From: a virus
DNA length: 49,539 nucleotides
Direction: 5' to 3' (one strand)
Virus record (IMG/VR): IMGVR_UViG_3300037264_004360
Span: 1 to 49,539 of that record
Shown here one piece after another: positions 8,377-16,194 of the stretch; position 1 is the stretch's first letter, and the number at the start of each line of letters is the position of its first letter. The notes below the pieces were generated by a model. That model worked only from the letters and a program-made list of their open reading frames with translations, was not told the origin of the DNA and made no database searches. The translations under genes were made by a program, and so were the position numbers.

Positions 8377-8652
8377 ATGACGCACGTACAGATTGTGACA
8401 TTCATCGACTCCCTGCCAGCGCACTTGCGTGCGGCGCTCCACCCGCAGGGGCGCTGGGCGCTGGTGGTGCCGGTGAGCCGGTCGGCGCCCTATGTCACTC
8501 TCGCGTCGACGTCGGGCGTGGTGACGACCGTGGTGGTGGCGCGTTCGCCCGCCCGCGCGGCGGTGGAAGAGGTGTTCGGGCAGGCGACGGACGAGTGGCG
8601 CGCGCTGCTGCACGAGGCGAACGTGGTGGATATGTGGCAGGTGGCGGCGTGA
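8377..8652 (+). CDS. Hypothetical protein
   Basis: 91 residues. ATG 8377 has GGAGGC about 8 bases upstream. The sequence opens MTHVQIVTFIDSLPAHLRAAL and ends with a helix-rich part (AAVEEVFGQATDEWRALLHEA). Soluble, no motif recognised. It overlaps the next large gene by four bases (GTGA), so the two are probably translated together. Confidence 0.5.
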   Translation: MTHVQIVTFIDSLPAHLRAALHPQGRWALVVPVSRSAPYVTLASTSGVVTTVVVARSPARAAVEEVFGQATDEWRALLHEANVVDMWQVAA

Positions 8653-10424
8653 CGATCGATGCGGCGCTGGCGGGCGCGGGGGTGGAGAAGAGCCTGAGCG
8701 GCGAGACCTTCGGCTGGCTGCTTCCAGACGGCAGCACGATTGCGGGAGATCGAGACTGGCGCGCCCACGTTATGCAATTCAAGACACACGAGTCGCTGGC
8801 GAGAGAACATGGCGTGCATGATGCCTACAAGCGAGGGTGGACACGGTGGTCTCTCGCGCACGGGTCGGATACGCTGTTGGTGGAAGCGGCCTTCCCGAAG
8901 GATATGGCGGCGAGAAAACGCATCGCGCAATGGATCGGCACCATGAAGCCTACCGGTGGCGTCATTGGCGATAGCGGCACCTTTGAGCGGTACGGGGATG
9001 CCGTGCGCCACTTGCTGTCGGATGATACGGTTCCGTCTCCAGCGATGCACAAGTCCATCCGCGGCATCGTCCTCAAGGCCCGCACGCTTCCGATCACGGT
9101 GTCCGAGGAAGCCCTGCCTGCCATCGAGGCGGCGCAGAAGGCGGGCTACCGCCTCCAGCCGCACAGGACAGACGGCCACGGCGAGGTGCATTGCCTCGTG
9201 GCGGCTGACACGGGGGACGAACTCCACGTACACGGCTCGACGGGCTCCTGGGAGCACCACCGCGGCGGGCGGCCAGTCGGCGGCGGGGCGCACGGGGCGG
9301 GGCTGGATACCTACCTCCGGCGGCTTGGGAAGTGCACGGTGCTCAAGGCGCGACGGTACGTCGAACCGAAGGTGCGCGGGTTTGCGCGCTTCCCACCGGA
9401 ACGGCTCGGTGAGATTGAGACCGCGCTGGCGCAGTTGCCTGAGCACCTGCGTGCGGGCGTCACCATTCAGCCCATGTCCGCGCGACAGCAGGCGGGGCAT
9501 GGCGATAGGGCGTACTACCAGCCGCGCGCGCGCAGGGGGAAGGGGCGCGTGTTGCTGGCGCGAAACCCAGGGCCGCGCGCGACGGGCAATGCCATCGTGC
9601 GGATGCAGACCCTGCTGCATGAGTTGGGACACCACACTGAGCATCGGAGTAATGCGACGGGTATAGATCCGCCATACCCGGCGCGCCGCGCCGCCTTCAC
9701 GTTCGTGTTTGGGGAAGACACGAGGCGACGCCCGGGCTCAGGAGGCGCGCATCGTGGAAAGGTGGTCACGCCTGGTATGTATCGGTATGAACACGCGCAC
9801 GACGAAGGTAAAGAAACGAACGTGGATTTGAGTCATGAGCGCTGGGCTGAGGCGGCGCGTCTCAAGGTGCAGTCCCCGGCGCGCTACGCTACACTGCCCG
9901 AGGACGTGCGCGGGTTTATCGATCAGGCATGGCGGTCGCCGCGGTTCCCGAAGAAGGGGCTCCCGTTGCACGGGAAGAGCGGTTACGCAGAGGTGGGGGA
10001 GCTTCTCGCCAAGGCCGCGTCCGCCGAGGCGGCAGGTGTCGATGAGCAGGCACAGGTGGGCCTGCATGACCTCGTGGCCGAAGCCGAGGCGCACGGGTAC
10101 CGACCGAAGCACGCCGGCTCGCCGCTGTCGACGGCGTTCGGCGCCCACCTGTACGCGGGCGACCCCGACCACACGCTGATGCTGACCGCCGGCGGCGCAT
10201 GGCGGCACTGGGCGGGCGACGTGGTGACGGGGAGCGGGGTCGGCGCGGTGCCGCTCCGGCACTTCCTCGACCTGGAAGCGGGCGCGGTCGAGAAGAGCAG
10301 CCGGCGCGAGTGGCTCACGGTCAAGGATGGGAAAGTCGAGCAGGAACATGGCACGCGCGCGGCAGCGATATTGTGGGCGCAGGGGACGCACGATACCGCG
10401 GCCGAACGGGCGCGGAAGCCATGA
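8649..10424 (+). CDS. Multidomain cargo protein with HExxH metallopeptidase and two GY-WxH modules
   Basis: 591 residues from GTG 8649. Order: a short leader ending VEKS (residues 12-15); domain A (about 16-130); MHKS and VLKA (133-144); GY-WxH module (about 154-234; AAQKAGYR, SWEHHRGG, TYLRRLGK) ending TVLKA; a zinc metallopeptidase with intact HELGHH (His324, Glu325, His328), a likely third ligand lying downstream; a second module (about 471-551; EAHGYRP, AWRHWAGD, RHFLDLEAG) ending VEKS; and a short tail. Every domain border carries a hydrophobic-x-Lys-Ser/Ala tetrapeptide. The peptidase could act on host proteins after injection or on virion proteins; no substrate can be read from the sequence. 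Confidence 0.75.
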   Translation: MTIDAALAGAGVEKSLSGETFGWLLPDGSTIAGDRDWRAHVMQFKTHESLAREHGVHDAYKRGWTRWSLAHGSDTLLVEAAFPKDMAARKRIAQWIGTMKPTGGVIGDSGTFERYGDAVRHLLSDDTVPSPAMHKSIRGIVLKARTLPITVSEEALPAIEAAQKAGYRLQPHRTDGHGEVHCLVAADTGDELHVHGSTGSWEHHRGGRPVGGGAHGAGLDTYLRRLGKCTVLKARRYVEPKVRGFARFPPERLGEIETALAQLPEHLRAGVTIQPMSARQQAGHGDRAYYQPRARRGKGRVLLARNPGPRATGNAIVRMQTLLHELGHHTEHRSNATGIDPPYPARRAAFTFVFGEDTRRRPGSGGAHRGKVVTPGMYRYEHAHDEGKETNVDLSHERWAEAARLKVQSPARYATLPEDVRGFIDQAWRSPRFPKKGLPLHGKSGYAEVGELLAKAASAEAAGVDEQAQVGLHDLVAEAEAHGYRPKHAGSPLSTAFGAHLYAGDPDHTLMLTAGGAWRHWAGDVVTGSGVGAVPLRHFLDLEAGAVEKSSRREWLTVKDGKVEQEHGTRAAAILWAQGTHDTAAERARKP

Positions 10425-10699
10425 GAATTCCCAAGAGTGACTACGACAGCGACGTCAAGCCAGCGTGGCTGCCCGTCGTCGGGAAGGACGGCACGCCGCT
10501 CAAGCCGATCATCCGCTGCAAGTGCGGGGAGCTGGCTGGTATTGGCCTCCACCACGTGCATGCCGACGGGCGAGTCACGGCGAGCTTTTTCCATCCCGTT
10601 GAGGGATGGGCGAAGCATGACACGCCGGGGTGTGGATTCCACGAGTACCTCGAACTGGACGACTACGGCGGTGGCGAGCATCGGCCGGGGCAACCATGA
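10421..10699 (+). CDS. Small zinc-binding-type phage protein
   Basis: 92 residues, ATGA overlap with the cargo gene. Potential metal ligands run through the sequence: CKCG, then LHHVH, FFHP, GCGFHEY and a late His. This spacing of Cys and His resembles small conserved proteins of unknown role often seen in phages of high-GC hosts. No enzyme motif. Confidence 0.55.
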   Translation: MRIPKSDYDSDVKPAWLPVVGKDGTPLKPIIRCKCGELAGIGLHHVHADGRVTASFFHPVEGWAKHDTPGCGFHEYLELDDYGGGEHRPGQP

Positions 10700-10872
10700 G
10701 CCCACGGGCGAAAGCCTCGCATCTCAAAAGCCGCCACCATGCCGTGACCTTCAAGGACGGTACGATGTACGTCAAGCACGGGACGCGCGGGACGGCGTTC
10801 CTTGTGAAGGATCGCCGCGCGCATGTCTGCCCGGTGTGCAAGCGGACGTTCAACCTTGTGGCCCAGCGATGA
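10696..10872 (+). CDS. Very small basic protein with one CxxC
   Basis: 58 residues, four-base overlap with its neighbour. It is Lys/Arg/His-rich with VCPVCKRTF near the C-terminus, half of a zinc finger. Could dimerise around a metal or bind nucleic acid; no family recognised. Confidence 0.5.
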   Translation: MSPRAKASHLKSRHHAVTFKDGTMYVKHGTRGTAFLVKDRRAHVCPVCKRTFNLVAQR

Positions 10873-11099
10873 CCCGCCGCCCCGCCACGGTCACGCTCCC
10901 CTGCCCCGCCGACGAGTGCGAGGGCACGATCACCGTGACGCTCTCGCCGTACCTCCGCGGGACGCACCTCGACCCGCCAGAGTATCCCGAGATCGAGGAG
11001 GTGCGGGGCGCGTGCGGGCACAACGCGGAGTGGGAGGCGCAGCATGAGGCGCTCATTGAGCAGGCGGAGGCGCGGCTGGCCGAGGAGGAGGAGGCGTGA
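10869..11099 (+). CDS. Small acidic protein with Cys pairs
   Basis: 76 residues, ATGA overlap. LPCPADECEG and ACGH provide four possible metal ligands; the C-terminal third is a Glu/Ala-rich helix (HEALIEQAEARLAEEEEA). Unknown function. Part of a chain of six small overlapping genes inserted between two cargo proteins. Confidence 0.5.
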   Translation: MTRRPATVTLPCPADECEGTITVTLSPYLRGTHLDPPEYPEIEEVRGACGHNAEWEAQHEALIEQAEARLAEEEEA

Positions 11100-11440
11100 T
11101 GGACGACCTCGAACGCGAGTTGCGGGTCTGGCTCAAGGCCGGGATGCCCGATTACCCGTCCCTAGCGGCGATCTTCCGCGTCAAGTTCGCGGAAAAGGAC
11201 GCCGAACTCGCCAACCGGCACGCCGAAGTCGAGCGGCTCCGGGGGCTCCTCACGGCGGCGCACGCCAGCTATCACGCGCTGCAAACAGACACAGGGAACG
11301 CGCTCGCGGTGAACGGTGCGGAGTTGGCCGAGGTCAAGGCCGCGCTCCACAAGAGCCACGAACGGCGCGACGCAGCGGCGGCGGAGATCGCTGACCTGAC
11401 CGCCGAACTCACCCTTCTCCGCGCCGAGCATGCGCCATGA
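11099..11440 (+). CDS. Coiled-coil protein
   Basis: 113 residues. ATG 11099 preferred over GTG 11096 because of the AGGAGGAGG run upstream. An N-terminal helix is followed by long heptad-like stretches (AEKDAELANRHAEVERLRGLL and ADLTAELTLLRAEH), so an elongated coiled coil is likely. No enzymatic motif. Confidence 0.5.
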   Translation: MDDLERELRVWLKAGMPDYPSLAAIFRVKFAEKDAELANRHAEVERLRGLLTAAHASYHALQTDTGNALAVNGAELAEVKAALHKSHERRDAAAAEIADLTAELTLLRAEHAP

Positions 11441-11721
11441 CCACCCTCACCCCCGAGGCGCTGGCAGAAGACCTCTTGATGGGGTGGACGATAGCTCAGC
11501 GAGCACGCGACGGCATGACAAAGCATTTCATACGGGCGCTCACCGGCTACACGCGGGAGATCGAGAGCGCGACGTGGGCGGCGGCGGCGGGAGACCTTGA
11601 TGCGAAGGCAGACCGGCTCGACGATCCCTTGATGGCCGCGTACCTTCACGCTCTCGCTGATGGGTTCCGTGCCCGCGCCGCGTCTGCTCGTTTTCTCGTG
11701 CAGCACGGCACGAACGAATGA
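11437..11721 (+). CDS. Small helical protein with ATWxAAA signature
   Basis: 94 residues, ATGA overlap. Mainly Ala-rich helices. Its segment IESATWAAAAGDL followed later by FRARAASA closely resembles the C-terminal part of the next gene product (EAATWEAAATLAAEM, then FRARAAAQ). The two neighbours are therefore probably related by a partial duplication. Function unknown. Confidence 0.5.
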   Translation: MTTLTPEALAEDLLMGWTIAQRARDGMTKHFIRALTGYTREIESATWAAAAGDLDAKADRLDDPLMAAYLHALADGFRARAASARFLVQHGTNE

Positions 11722-12281
11722 AAGAGCGCGACGCCCTCACCGCCCACGCGGACTGCCACCCCGCCGCGCTGTGCGACGGGCCGGAGCAGGCGCGGGTCCA
11801 CACGCGGCACCTCGCCCTGTGCGGTGAGGCGCAGAGCAAGCAGTACCGCGAGCGCCACGACCTCGAAGATCGGATAGAGCGGCAGGTGCAGGAGATCGCG
11901 CGGCTCAACGCGGAGCGGCTGGCGGATATCCGCACGGTGCGCGGCCACGAGCGCGAGCTGCGCATGGGCGTGGAACTGCGCCTGGAGGCGGCGCGGGAGC
12001 GGTGTGACGCGCAAGAGCAGGAGATTGAACGCCTCCGCTCCGAGGCGGGCTACCACGACGCCGCAGACGTCATCAAGCAGTTGACCGAGCAGGTGCGGAC
12101 GATAGAGGCGGCGACGTGGGAGGCGGCGACGTGGGAGGCGGCGGCGACGCTGGCCGCCGAGATGCGAAGCATTCCTCAGGGCACAACCACCAGCACACGA
12201 GAACTCTGGCGAAACGAGATGGCGGGCGACCTTGAGCAGATATTCCGCGCCCGCGCCGCCGCGCAGCAGGGATCGACATGA
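11718..12281 (+). CDS. Coiled-coil protein with ATWEA repeat
   Basis: 187 residues, ATGA overlap. The N-terminal part has several Cys/His (HADCHP, ALCDGP, LALCGE). A long charged coiled coil follows (about residues 40-120). Near the C-terminus the six-residue unit ATWEAA occurs twice in tandem (about 12112-12141), the only obvious internal repeat. Shares its C-terminal signature with the upstream gene. Function unknown. Confidence 0.5.
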   Translation: MKERDALTAHADCHPAALCDGPEQARVHTRHLALCGEAQSKQYRERHDLEDRIERQVQEIARLNAERLADIRTVRGHERELRMGVELRLEAARERCDAQEQEIERLRSEAGYHDAADVIKQLTEQVRTIEAATWEAATWEAAATLAAEMRSIPQGTTTSTRELWRNEMAGDLEQIFRARAAAQQGST

Positions 12282-12988
12282 GAGCCAATATGGAGGGACG
12301 GGATGAAGATTCCGTGGACGCCGCATCCGCCCGACTGCTGGTGCCACCTCTGCCGGCGGCGGCCGTGAACGCCCTGCCCATGCTGGGCCGATGTTTCAAC
12401 GCCCAATGGCGGGGGCTCTCCGAGGCCGAGCGGGCGATCCGGCGCGTGAGCGCCCATCCGGGCTACATCACGCTCGGCCCGCCGCTCGGTGAGGGTGTGA
12501 AGAAGGCGCTCGGAGACCCCCTCCTCTCAGCGCGGCTGGGGCACATGCAACTGGTGAAGGCGATCGTGGTGGCGACGCCGGACACGCCGCTGACGGCGCG
12601 CTCGCTGCGGGCGCATCACGACGCCATCATTGACCACGAGGGGCGGCGCGCCGGTGTGGCGCCTGGGATGCCGGCGTATCGGCGCTACGTCTACGCGCTA
12701 GGGCAATTTCACGACAGGGTGGGCGCGCATGTCAAAAAACTGTGCGGGGCCGCATGCGAGGTGGGGGACGTGCGAGGGCACAGAGACAACCCGGCACACA
12801 TGCGCGACATGACTGATCTGTCGCCGCACACGCTGCTTGAGGGGGCGCACTACGCGATGTTAGACGCTCCGGAGAGCGTGGAGCAAGCGGACTCGGCTCT
12901 GTCTATGCTGCACACGCTGATGACACACCTCGATCACAGGCATGGCCTGCGGCGGTCGCGCCAGGCTCTGCCGGAGCTCGGGCGATGA
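12278..12988 (+). CDS. Cargo-type protein with central GDPLL motif
   Basis: 236 residues, ATGA overlap at both ends. The first 75 residues look poorly structured. Then VKKALGDPLLSARLGHMQLVKA gives the shared peptide flanked by Lys-Ala pairs. The remainder is helical, His/Asp-rich (HHDAIIDHEGRR, HRDNPAHMRDM, THLDHRHG) and could bind metal, but no known active site is recognised. It lies immediately before MuF, the position where capsid-packaged toxins or effectors are often fused or placed in other phages. Confidence 0.6.
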   Translation: MRANMEGRDEDSVDAASARLLVPPLPAAAVNALPMLGRCFNAQWRGLSEAERAIRRVSAHPGYITLGPPLGEGVKKALGDPLLSARLGHMQLVKAIVVATPDTPLTARSLRAHHDAIIDHEGRRAGVAPGMPAYRRYVYALGQFHDRVGAHVKKLCGAACEVGDVRGHRDNPAHMRDMTDLSPHTLLEGAHYAMLDAPESVEQADSALSMLHTLMTHLDHRHGLRRSRQALPELGR

Positions 12989-14196
12989 GTGCGCATTGCG
13001 GCGTCCTGCGTATTGAAGCAACCGGGCTGGGCGCCGCCGACCTCGTGCGCGGCCTCGAAGGGACCGTCATCGTCGAGGACCTGGAACTGCCGGTGATCGA
13101 GACGCTCCAGAAAGCGTGGAAGGCGAAGCGGGAACTGCACCTCCCGACCGAGCGGTGGCTGCTGGACCTGGTCCGTCGGCTGGAGCGGCGCTACAAGGAC
13201 CACGCGACCCACACCCACGCGCAGATCGAGCGGTGGCTCGACGGCGCCGCCGACACCCCGCTGGTGCGTGGCTGGGGCGAGGCGATCACCAAGGCGCAGG
13301 GGCGGGGGCTCCGGCTGACGGCTGCGCAGGTCCACGAACTCCTGACCCTTATTCGGGCGCACTTCTCCGGCCCTCCCGGCGGGCCGCACTGGACCATCCC
13401 CGCCGACGTGTGGGTGCGCTGGCAGCGCCAGGGGCTCGTGGTGCGCGGCCTGCCGTTGCCCGAGATCGCCGACGCCTATGTCGGGGGTCGGTTGTATCAG
13501 GTCCTTGAAGCCGGGCACTCGTGGGAGGAGATGAAACGGCTTGCCGCGTCGCTGCCATTGAGCCGCCTGCAGACCCTCGGTGCACAGTGGGCACAAGAGC
13601 ACGCTGGGACTGTGCTCGCCGGGTTTGGAGAGGGCCTGGCGGCGAAGACGGCGCGTACGGTGCGGGCGTCGTCGCAGCGCGACGTCGGTGCGCTCGTGAC
13701 GCGCTACCTGCGCGGCGACCTCCGGCACACAGGCCCGATGCCGGCCGACGGTGGGCTCACCCTAGTGGAGCGGGATGCACTGGAAACCGCGCGGCGCGTG
13801 GACTCGCCCAAGGCGTTGGCGGGTGAACTGCGGAGCCTGCTGTACGGGCGCGGCCCTGAACGCGACTGGCTGCGGGTCGCGGTCTCAGAGACGCGCCTTG
13901 CGACGAACGTCGGGCGCGTGACGCAGATGGCGGAGGACGGGGTCGACGCCATGTATTGGCTGGTGCAGGTGGACGCATGCCGGGAGTGCAAGCGGCTCCT
14001 GTTGCACCCGGACGGGACGCCGCGGCGGTTTCCCGTAGGGGCGTATCTCGCCCGCATCCACGCCACCGGTGGGCTGAACATCGGGCGCAAGGCGTCGCTG
14101 ATCGGCGACCCGAAGCGCGGCTGGGTGGCGACGGCGCTCCTTCATCCTTGGTGTCGCTGTGTCCCGCTTCCAGTCCTGAAAGGTTACGACCCATGA
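12985..14196 (+). CDS. MuF-like phage head morphogenesis protein
   Basis: 403 residues, ATGA overlap. The C-terminal third has the hallmarks of the Phage_Mu_F / SPP1 gp7 family: 'VAVSETRLATNVGR', a Trp strand followed by DACRECK, and the terminal HPWCRC Cys pattern. These proteins sit at the portal in a few copies, take part in head assembly and are often delivered with DNA. The N-terminal 270 residues are helical and of no recognised fold. Usually MuF follows the portal directly; here about 11 kb of cargo-type genes lies between. Confidence 0.85.
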   Translation: MSAHCGVLRIEATGLGAADLVRGLEGTVIVEDLELPVIETLQKAWKAKRELHLPTERWLLDLVRRLERRYKDHATHTHAQIERWLDGAADTPLVRGWGEAITKAQGRGLRLTAAQVHELLTLIRAHFSGPPGGPHWTIPADVWVRWQRQGLVVRGLPLPEIADAYVGGRLYQVLEAGHSWEEMKRLAASLPLSRLQTLGAQWAQEHAGTVLAGFGEGLAAKTARTVRASSQRDVGALVTRYLRGDLRHTGPMPADGGLTLVERDALETARRVDSPKALAGELRSLLYGRGPERDWLRVAVSETRLATNVGRVTQMAEDGVDAMYWLVQVDACRECKRLLLHPDGTPRRFPVGAYLARIHATGGLNIGRKASLIGDPKRGWVATALLHPWCRCVPLPVLKGYDP

Positions 14197-14262
14197 TCAC
14201 GCCGGGCGGGCGAGCGGATCACGTTCCTGCATCTCGTGCGGTACACATTCTGGAGGTGACCC

Positions 14263-14577
14263 GTGCCCACCACGCCTGACCAACTCGGCCAACTGGCGCT
14301 GACCGCCACGAACCAGACGGTCTACACCGCCGCCGTGCGCACGACCATCCGGTGCATCGACGTCTGTAACACCACGCCCGGCACCACGCGGCTGCTGACC
14401 TGCTACCTGGTGCCTCCGGCGACGTCGCCGACGGACGCGCACGCCATCGCCAAGGACCTCGAAGTGGAGCGCAACGCCGCGAAGGGCCTGCTGACGCTCC
14501 CCATCGGCTGGTCCATCGTCGCCAAGGGCGACGCGCCTGGCCTCACCATGACCATCAGCGGCGCCAAGGTCACCTGA
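14263..14577 (+). CDS. Small beta-rich structural protein
   Basis: 104 residues. GTG 14263 with GGAGGT about six bases upstream. Alternating hydrophobic and Thr/Val-rich strands (LALTATNQTVYTAAV, LLTCYLVPP, LTMTISGAKVT) suggest a beta sandwich. It precedes the collagen-like fibre gene by one base and is likely part of the same fibre module. No family named. Confidence 0.5.
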   Translation: MPTTPDQLGQLALTATNQTVYTAAVRTTIRCIDVCNTTPGTTRLLTCYLVPPATSPTDAHAIAKDLEVERNAAKGLLTLPIGWSIVAKGDAPGLTMTISGAKVT

Positions 14578-14578
14578 G

Positions 14579-15853
14579 ATGCCGGACGGCTGGTCGTCAC
14601 CGGGCTTCGATCAGGGCGGCGAGGGCTGGGCGCTCACGCCGACGCCGAACACCATCGGCCTGACCGGGGACACAGGCGTCGGCGGCGGGCAGGGTGACAC
14701 GGGCGTCGCCGGCGATACGGGCACAGGCGGCGCGAAGGGCGATACCGGAACCCGCGGGGATACGGGGAGCACGGGGAGCCAAGGCGTCGACGGCGCGGAT
14801 GGGGATACCGGCATCCGCGGTGACACAGGCGCGGGTGGCGCGAAAGGGGACACCGGGACCGGCGGCGCAAAAGGCGACACGGGCACACGGGGCGATACCG
14901 GCGCTGGGGTGCAGGGCGACACCGGCAGCCAAGGCGTCGACGGCGACACCGGGAGCGGCCTGACGGGTGACACTGGCGTTGGTGGCGCGAAGGGCGACAC
15001 CGGCACCACCGGCGCAAAGGGCGATACCGGCACCACCGGCGCGAAGGGGGACACCGGCTCGACGGGGTCGCAGGGCAATGCCGGAGTGCAGGGTGACACG
15101 GGGGTGGGCGTCCAGGGCGACACCGGCGAGGACAGCACCGTGGAAGGCCCGCCCGGCGATACCGGCGTGGCCGGCGGGGCGGGGGCGAAGGGCGACACGG
15201 GGACGGCGGGGCTCAAGGGGGACACGGGCACCACGGGGCTCAAGGGCGATACCGGCACGCAGGGCGACACGGGCGTCGGGGTGCAAGGCGACACGGGCGC
15301 CGACAGTACGGTGGCGGGACCGCAGGGCGATGCTGGCGATACCGGCACGACGGGCCTAAAGGGCGATACCGGAACCGCTGGGGCGAAGGGCGACACCGGG
15401 GCCGGGGGGGCGAAAGGCGACACCGGCACGACGGGGACGACGGGTGACACTGGTACTGCTGGCGCCAAGGGCGACACGGGCGCGACGGGCTCGCCGACGC
15501 TGGACATCGCGTTCGTTATCGACGGGCTTGGCTCTGTAATCGCCACCGGGATGAAAGGGTACCTGGAGATCCCCTTCGCCTGCACCATCGTCGCGGCGAC
15601 GCTCCTGGCCGACGTGTCCGGGTCCATCGTGGTGAACATTTACAAGGACACCTACGCCAACTTCCCTCCCGTGGTGGGGGACAAGATCACCGCCTCCGCG
15701 CCACCGACGATCAGCGGTGCGCTCAAGAGTCAGGACACGGCCCTCACGGGCTGGACGACGAGTATAGCGGCGGGCGACGTGCTGGCGTTCAACGTCGATA
15801 GCTGCGCGACGATCACGCTCGTGACGCTGTCGCTCAAGGTGACGAGGACCTGA
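14579..15853 (+). CDS. Collagen-like fibre protein
   Basis: 424 residues. After about 26 residues an uninterrupted-looking Gly-X-Y collagen region runs to about residue 305, dominated by GDTG and GAKGDTG units and almost free of proline; Thr and Asp fill the Y and X positions. Two short breaks (ADSTV, EDSTV) interrupt it. The last 118 residues form a globular C-terminal domain (IVVNIYKDTYANFPP, TGWTTSIAAGDVLAFNV) common at the ends of phage fibres. Collagen-like phage proteins form trimeric stalks. Here it could be a tail or head fibre; position after MuF does not decide. Very repetitive DNA makes length variation likely. Confidence 0.8.
   Translation: MPDGWSSPGFDQGGEGWALTPTPNTIGLTGDTGVGGGQGDTGVAGDTGTGGAKGDTGTRGDTGSTGSQGVDGADGDTGIRGDTGAGGAKGDTGTGGAKGDTGTRGDTGAGVQGDTGSQGVDGDTGSGLTGDTGVGGAKGDTGTTGAKGDTGTTGAKGDTGSTGSQGNAGVQGDTGVGVQGDTGEDSTVEGPPGDTGVAGGAGAKGDTGTAGLKGDTGTTGLKGDTGTQGDTGVGVQGDTGADSTVAGPQGDAGDTGTTGLKGDTGTAGAKGDTGAGGAKGDTGTTGTTGDTGTAGAKGDTGATGSPTLDIAFVIDGLGSVIATGMKGYLEIPFACTIVAATLLADVSGSIVVNIYKDTYANFPPVVGDKITASAPPTISGALKSQDTALTGWTTSIAAGDVLAFNVDSCATITLVTLSLKVTRT
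14657..15495 (+). repeat. Collagen-type Gly-X-Y coding repeat
   Basis: Short degenerate repeats, mostly GGCGA(C/T)AC(C/G)GG and GGCGCGAAGGGCGACACC, code for GDTG / GAKGDTG triplets. Such DNA is prone to slippage and to recombination between copies, so length may differ between relatives. Confidence 0.85.
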
Positions 15854-16194
15854 TGCCCTGGCACTACCTCTACGACACGGCGTCCGGGCGGTTGCGCGGT
15901 GAGAGCCTCACTCCGCCCGACGCAGCGGTCGTCGCGGCGCTCAACGGCACGGTCCTGGTGCTCGACGCGCGGGCGCTCGACGCGCAGATGTGGGACACGG
16001 CGACGCGGGCGTTTGTAGCGCGCCCCGCGAAGGTGCTGGTGGACCGGATGGACGACATCGCGGCCGATGCGCGGTGGGACGGCATCCGCACGCGCCTGAC
16101 GGCGCCGCAGCGCGACACACTGGTCGCGCTCATCACCGAACTGCTCGGCACGCGGCGCTTTCGTCGCACCGATGATCCGGCGGTGATCGCGTGA
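15853..16194 (+). CDS. Small fibre-module protein
   Basis: 113 residues, TGATG overlap with the collagen-like gene. It begins MPWHYLYDTASGRL, a pattern seen in short phage tail-associated proteins that carry 'Y-D-x-x-SGRL/ G-x-L' hairpins, and ends in a helical part. Its role (small fibre tip, chaperone or connector) is uncertain. Confidence 0.5.
   Translation: MPWHYLYDTASGRLRGESLTPPDAAVVAALNGTVLVLDARALDAQMWDTATRAFVARPAKVLVDRMDDIAADARWDGIRTRLTAPQRDTLVALITELLGTRRFRRTDDPAVIA

Noticed and set aside
8041-8652. Extended form of the 8377 gene starting at 8041
   Set aside because: The upstream part is a shadow of the 7635 gene (Arg/Cys/Ser low-complexity); ATG 8377 has a good ribosome binding site.
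12278-14196. Possible MuF fused to a toxin
   Set aside because: The MuF gene has its own start at 12985 and the preceding protein ends there with an ATGA overlap; its helical His-rich part shows no known toxin active site.
14657-15495. Repeated DNA that could be mistaken for a CRISPR array
   Set aside because: Units are short, degenerate and in frame with Gly-X-Y; no constant repeat with unique spacers, and no cas genes.
14611-15639. Minus-strand Pro/Val/Ser repeat protein opposite the collagen-like gene
   Set aside because: It is the antisense reading of a Gly-X-Y repeat. The plus frame has a normal start, domain end and overlaps with neighbours.
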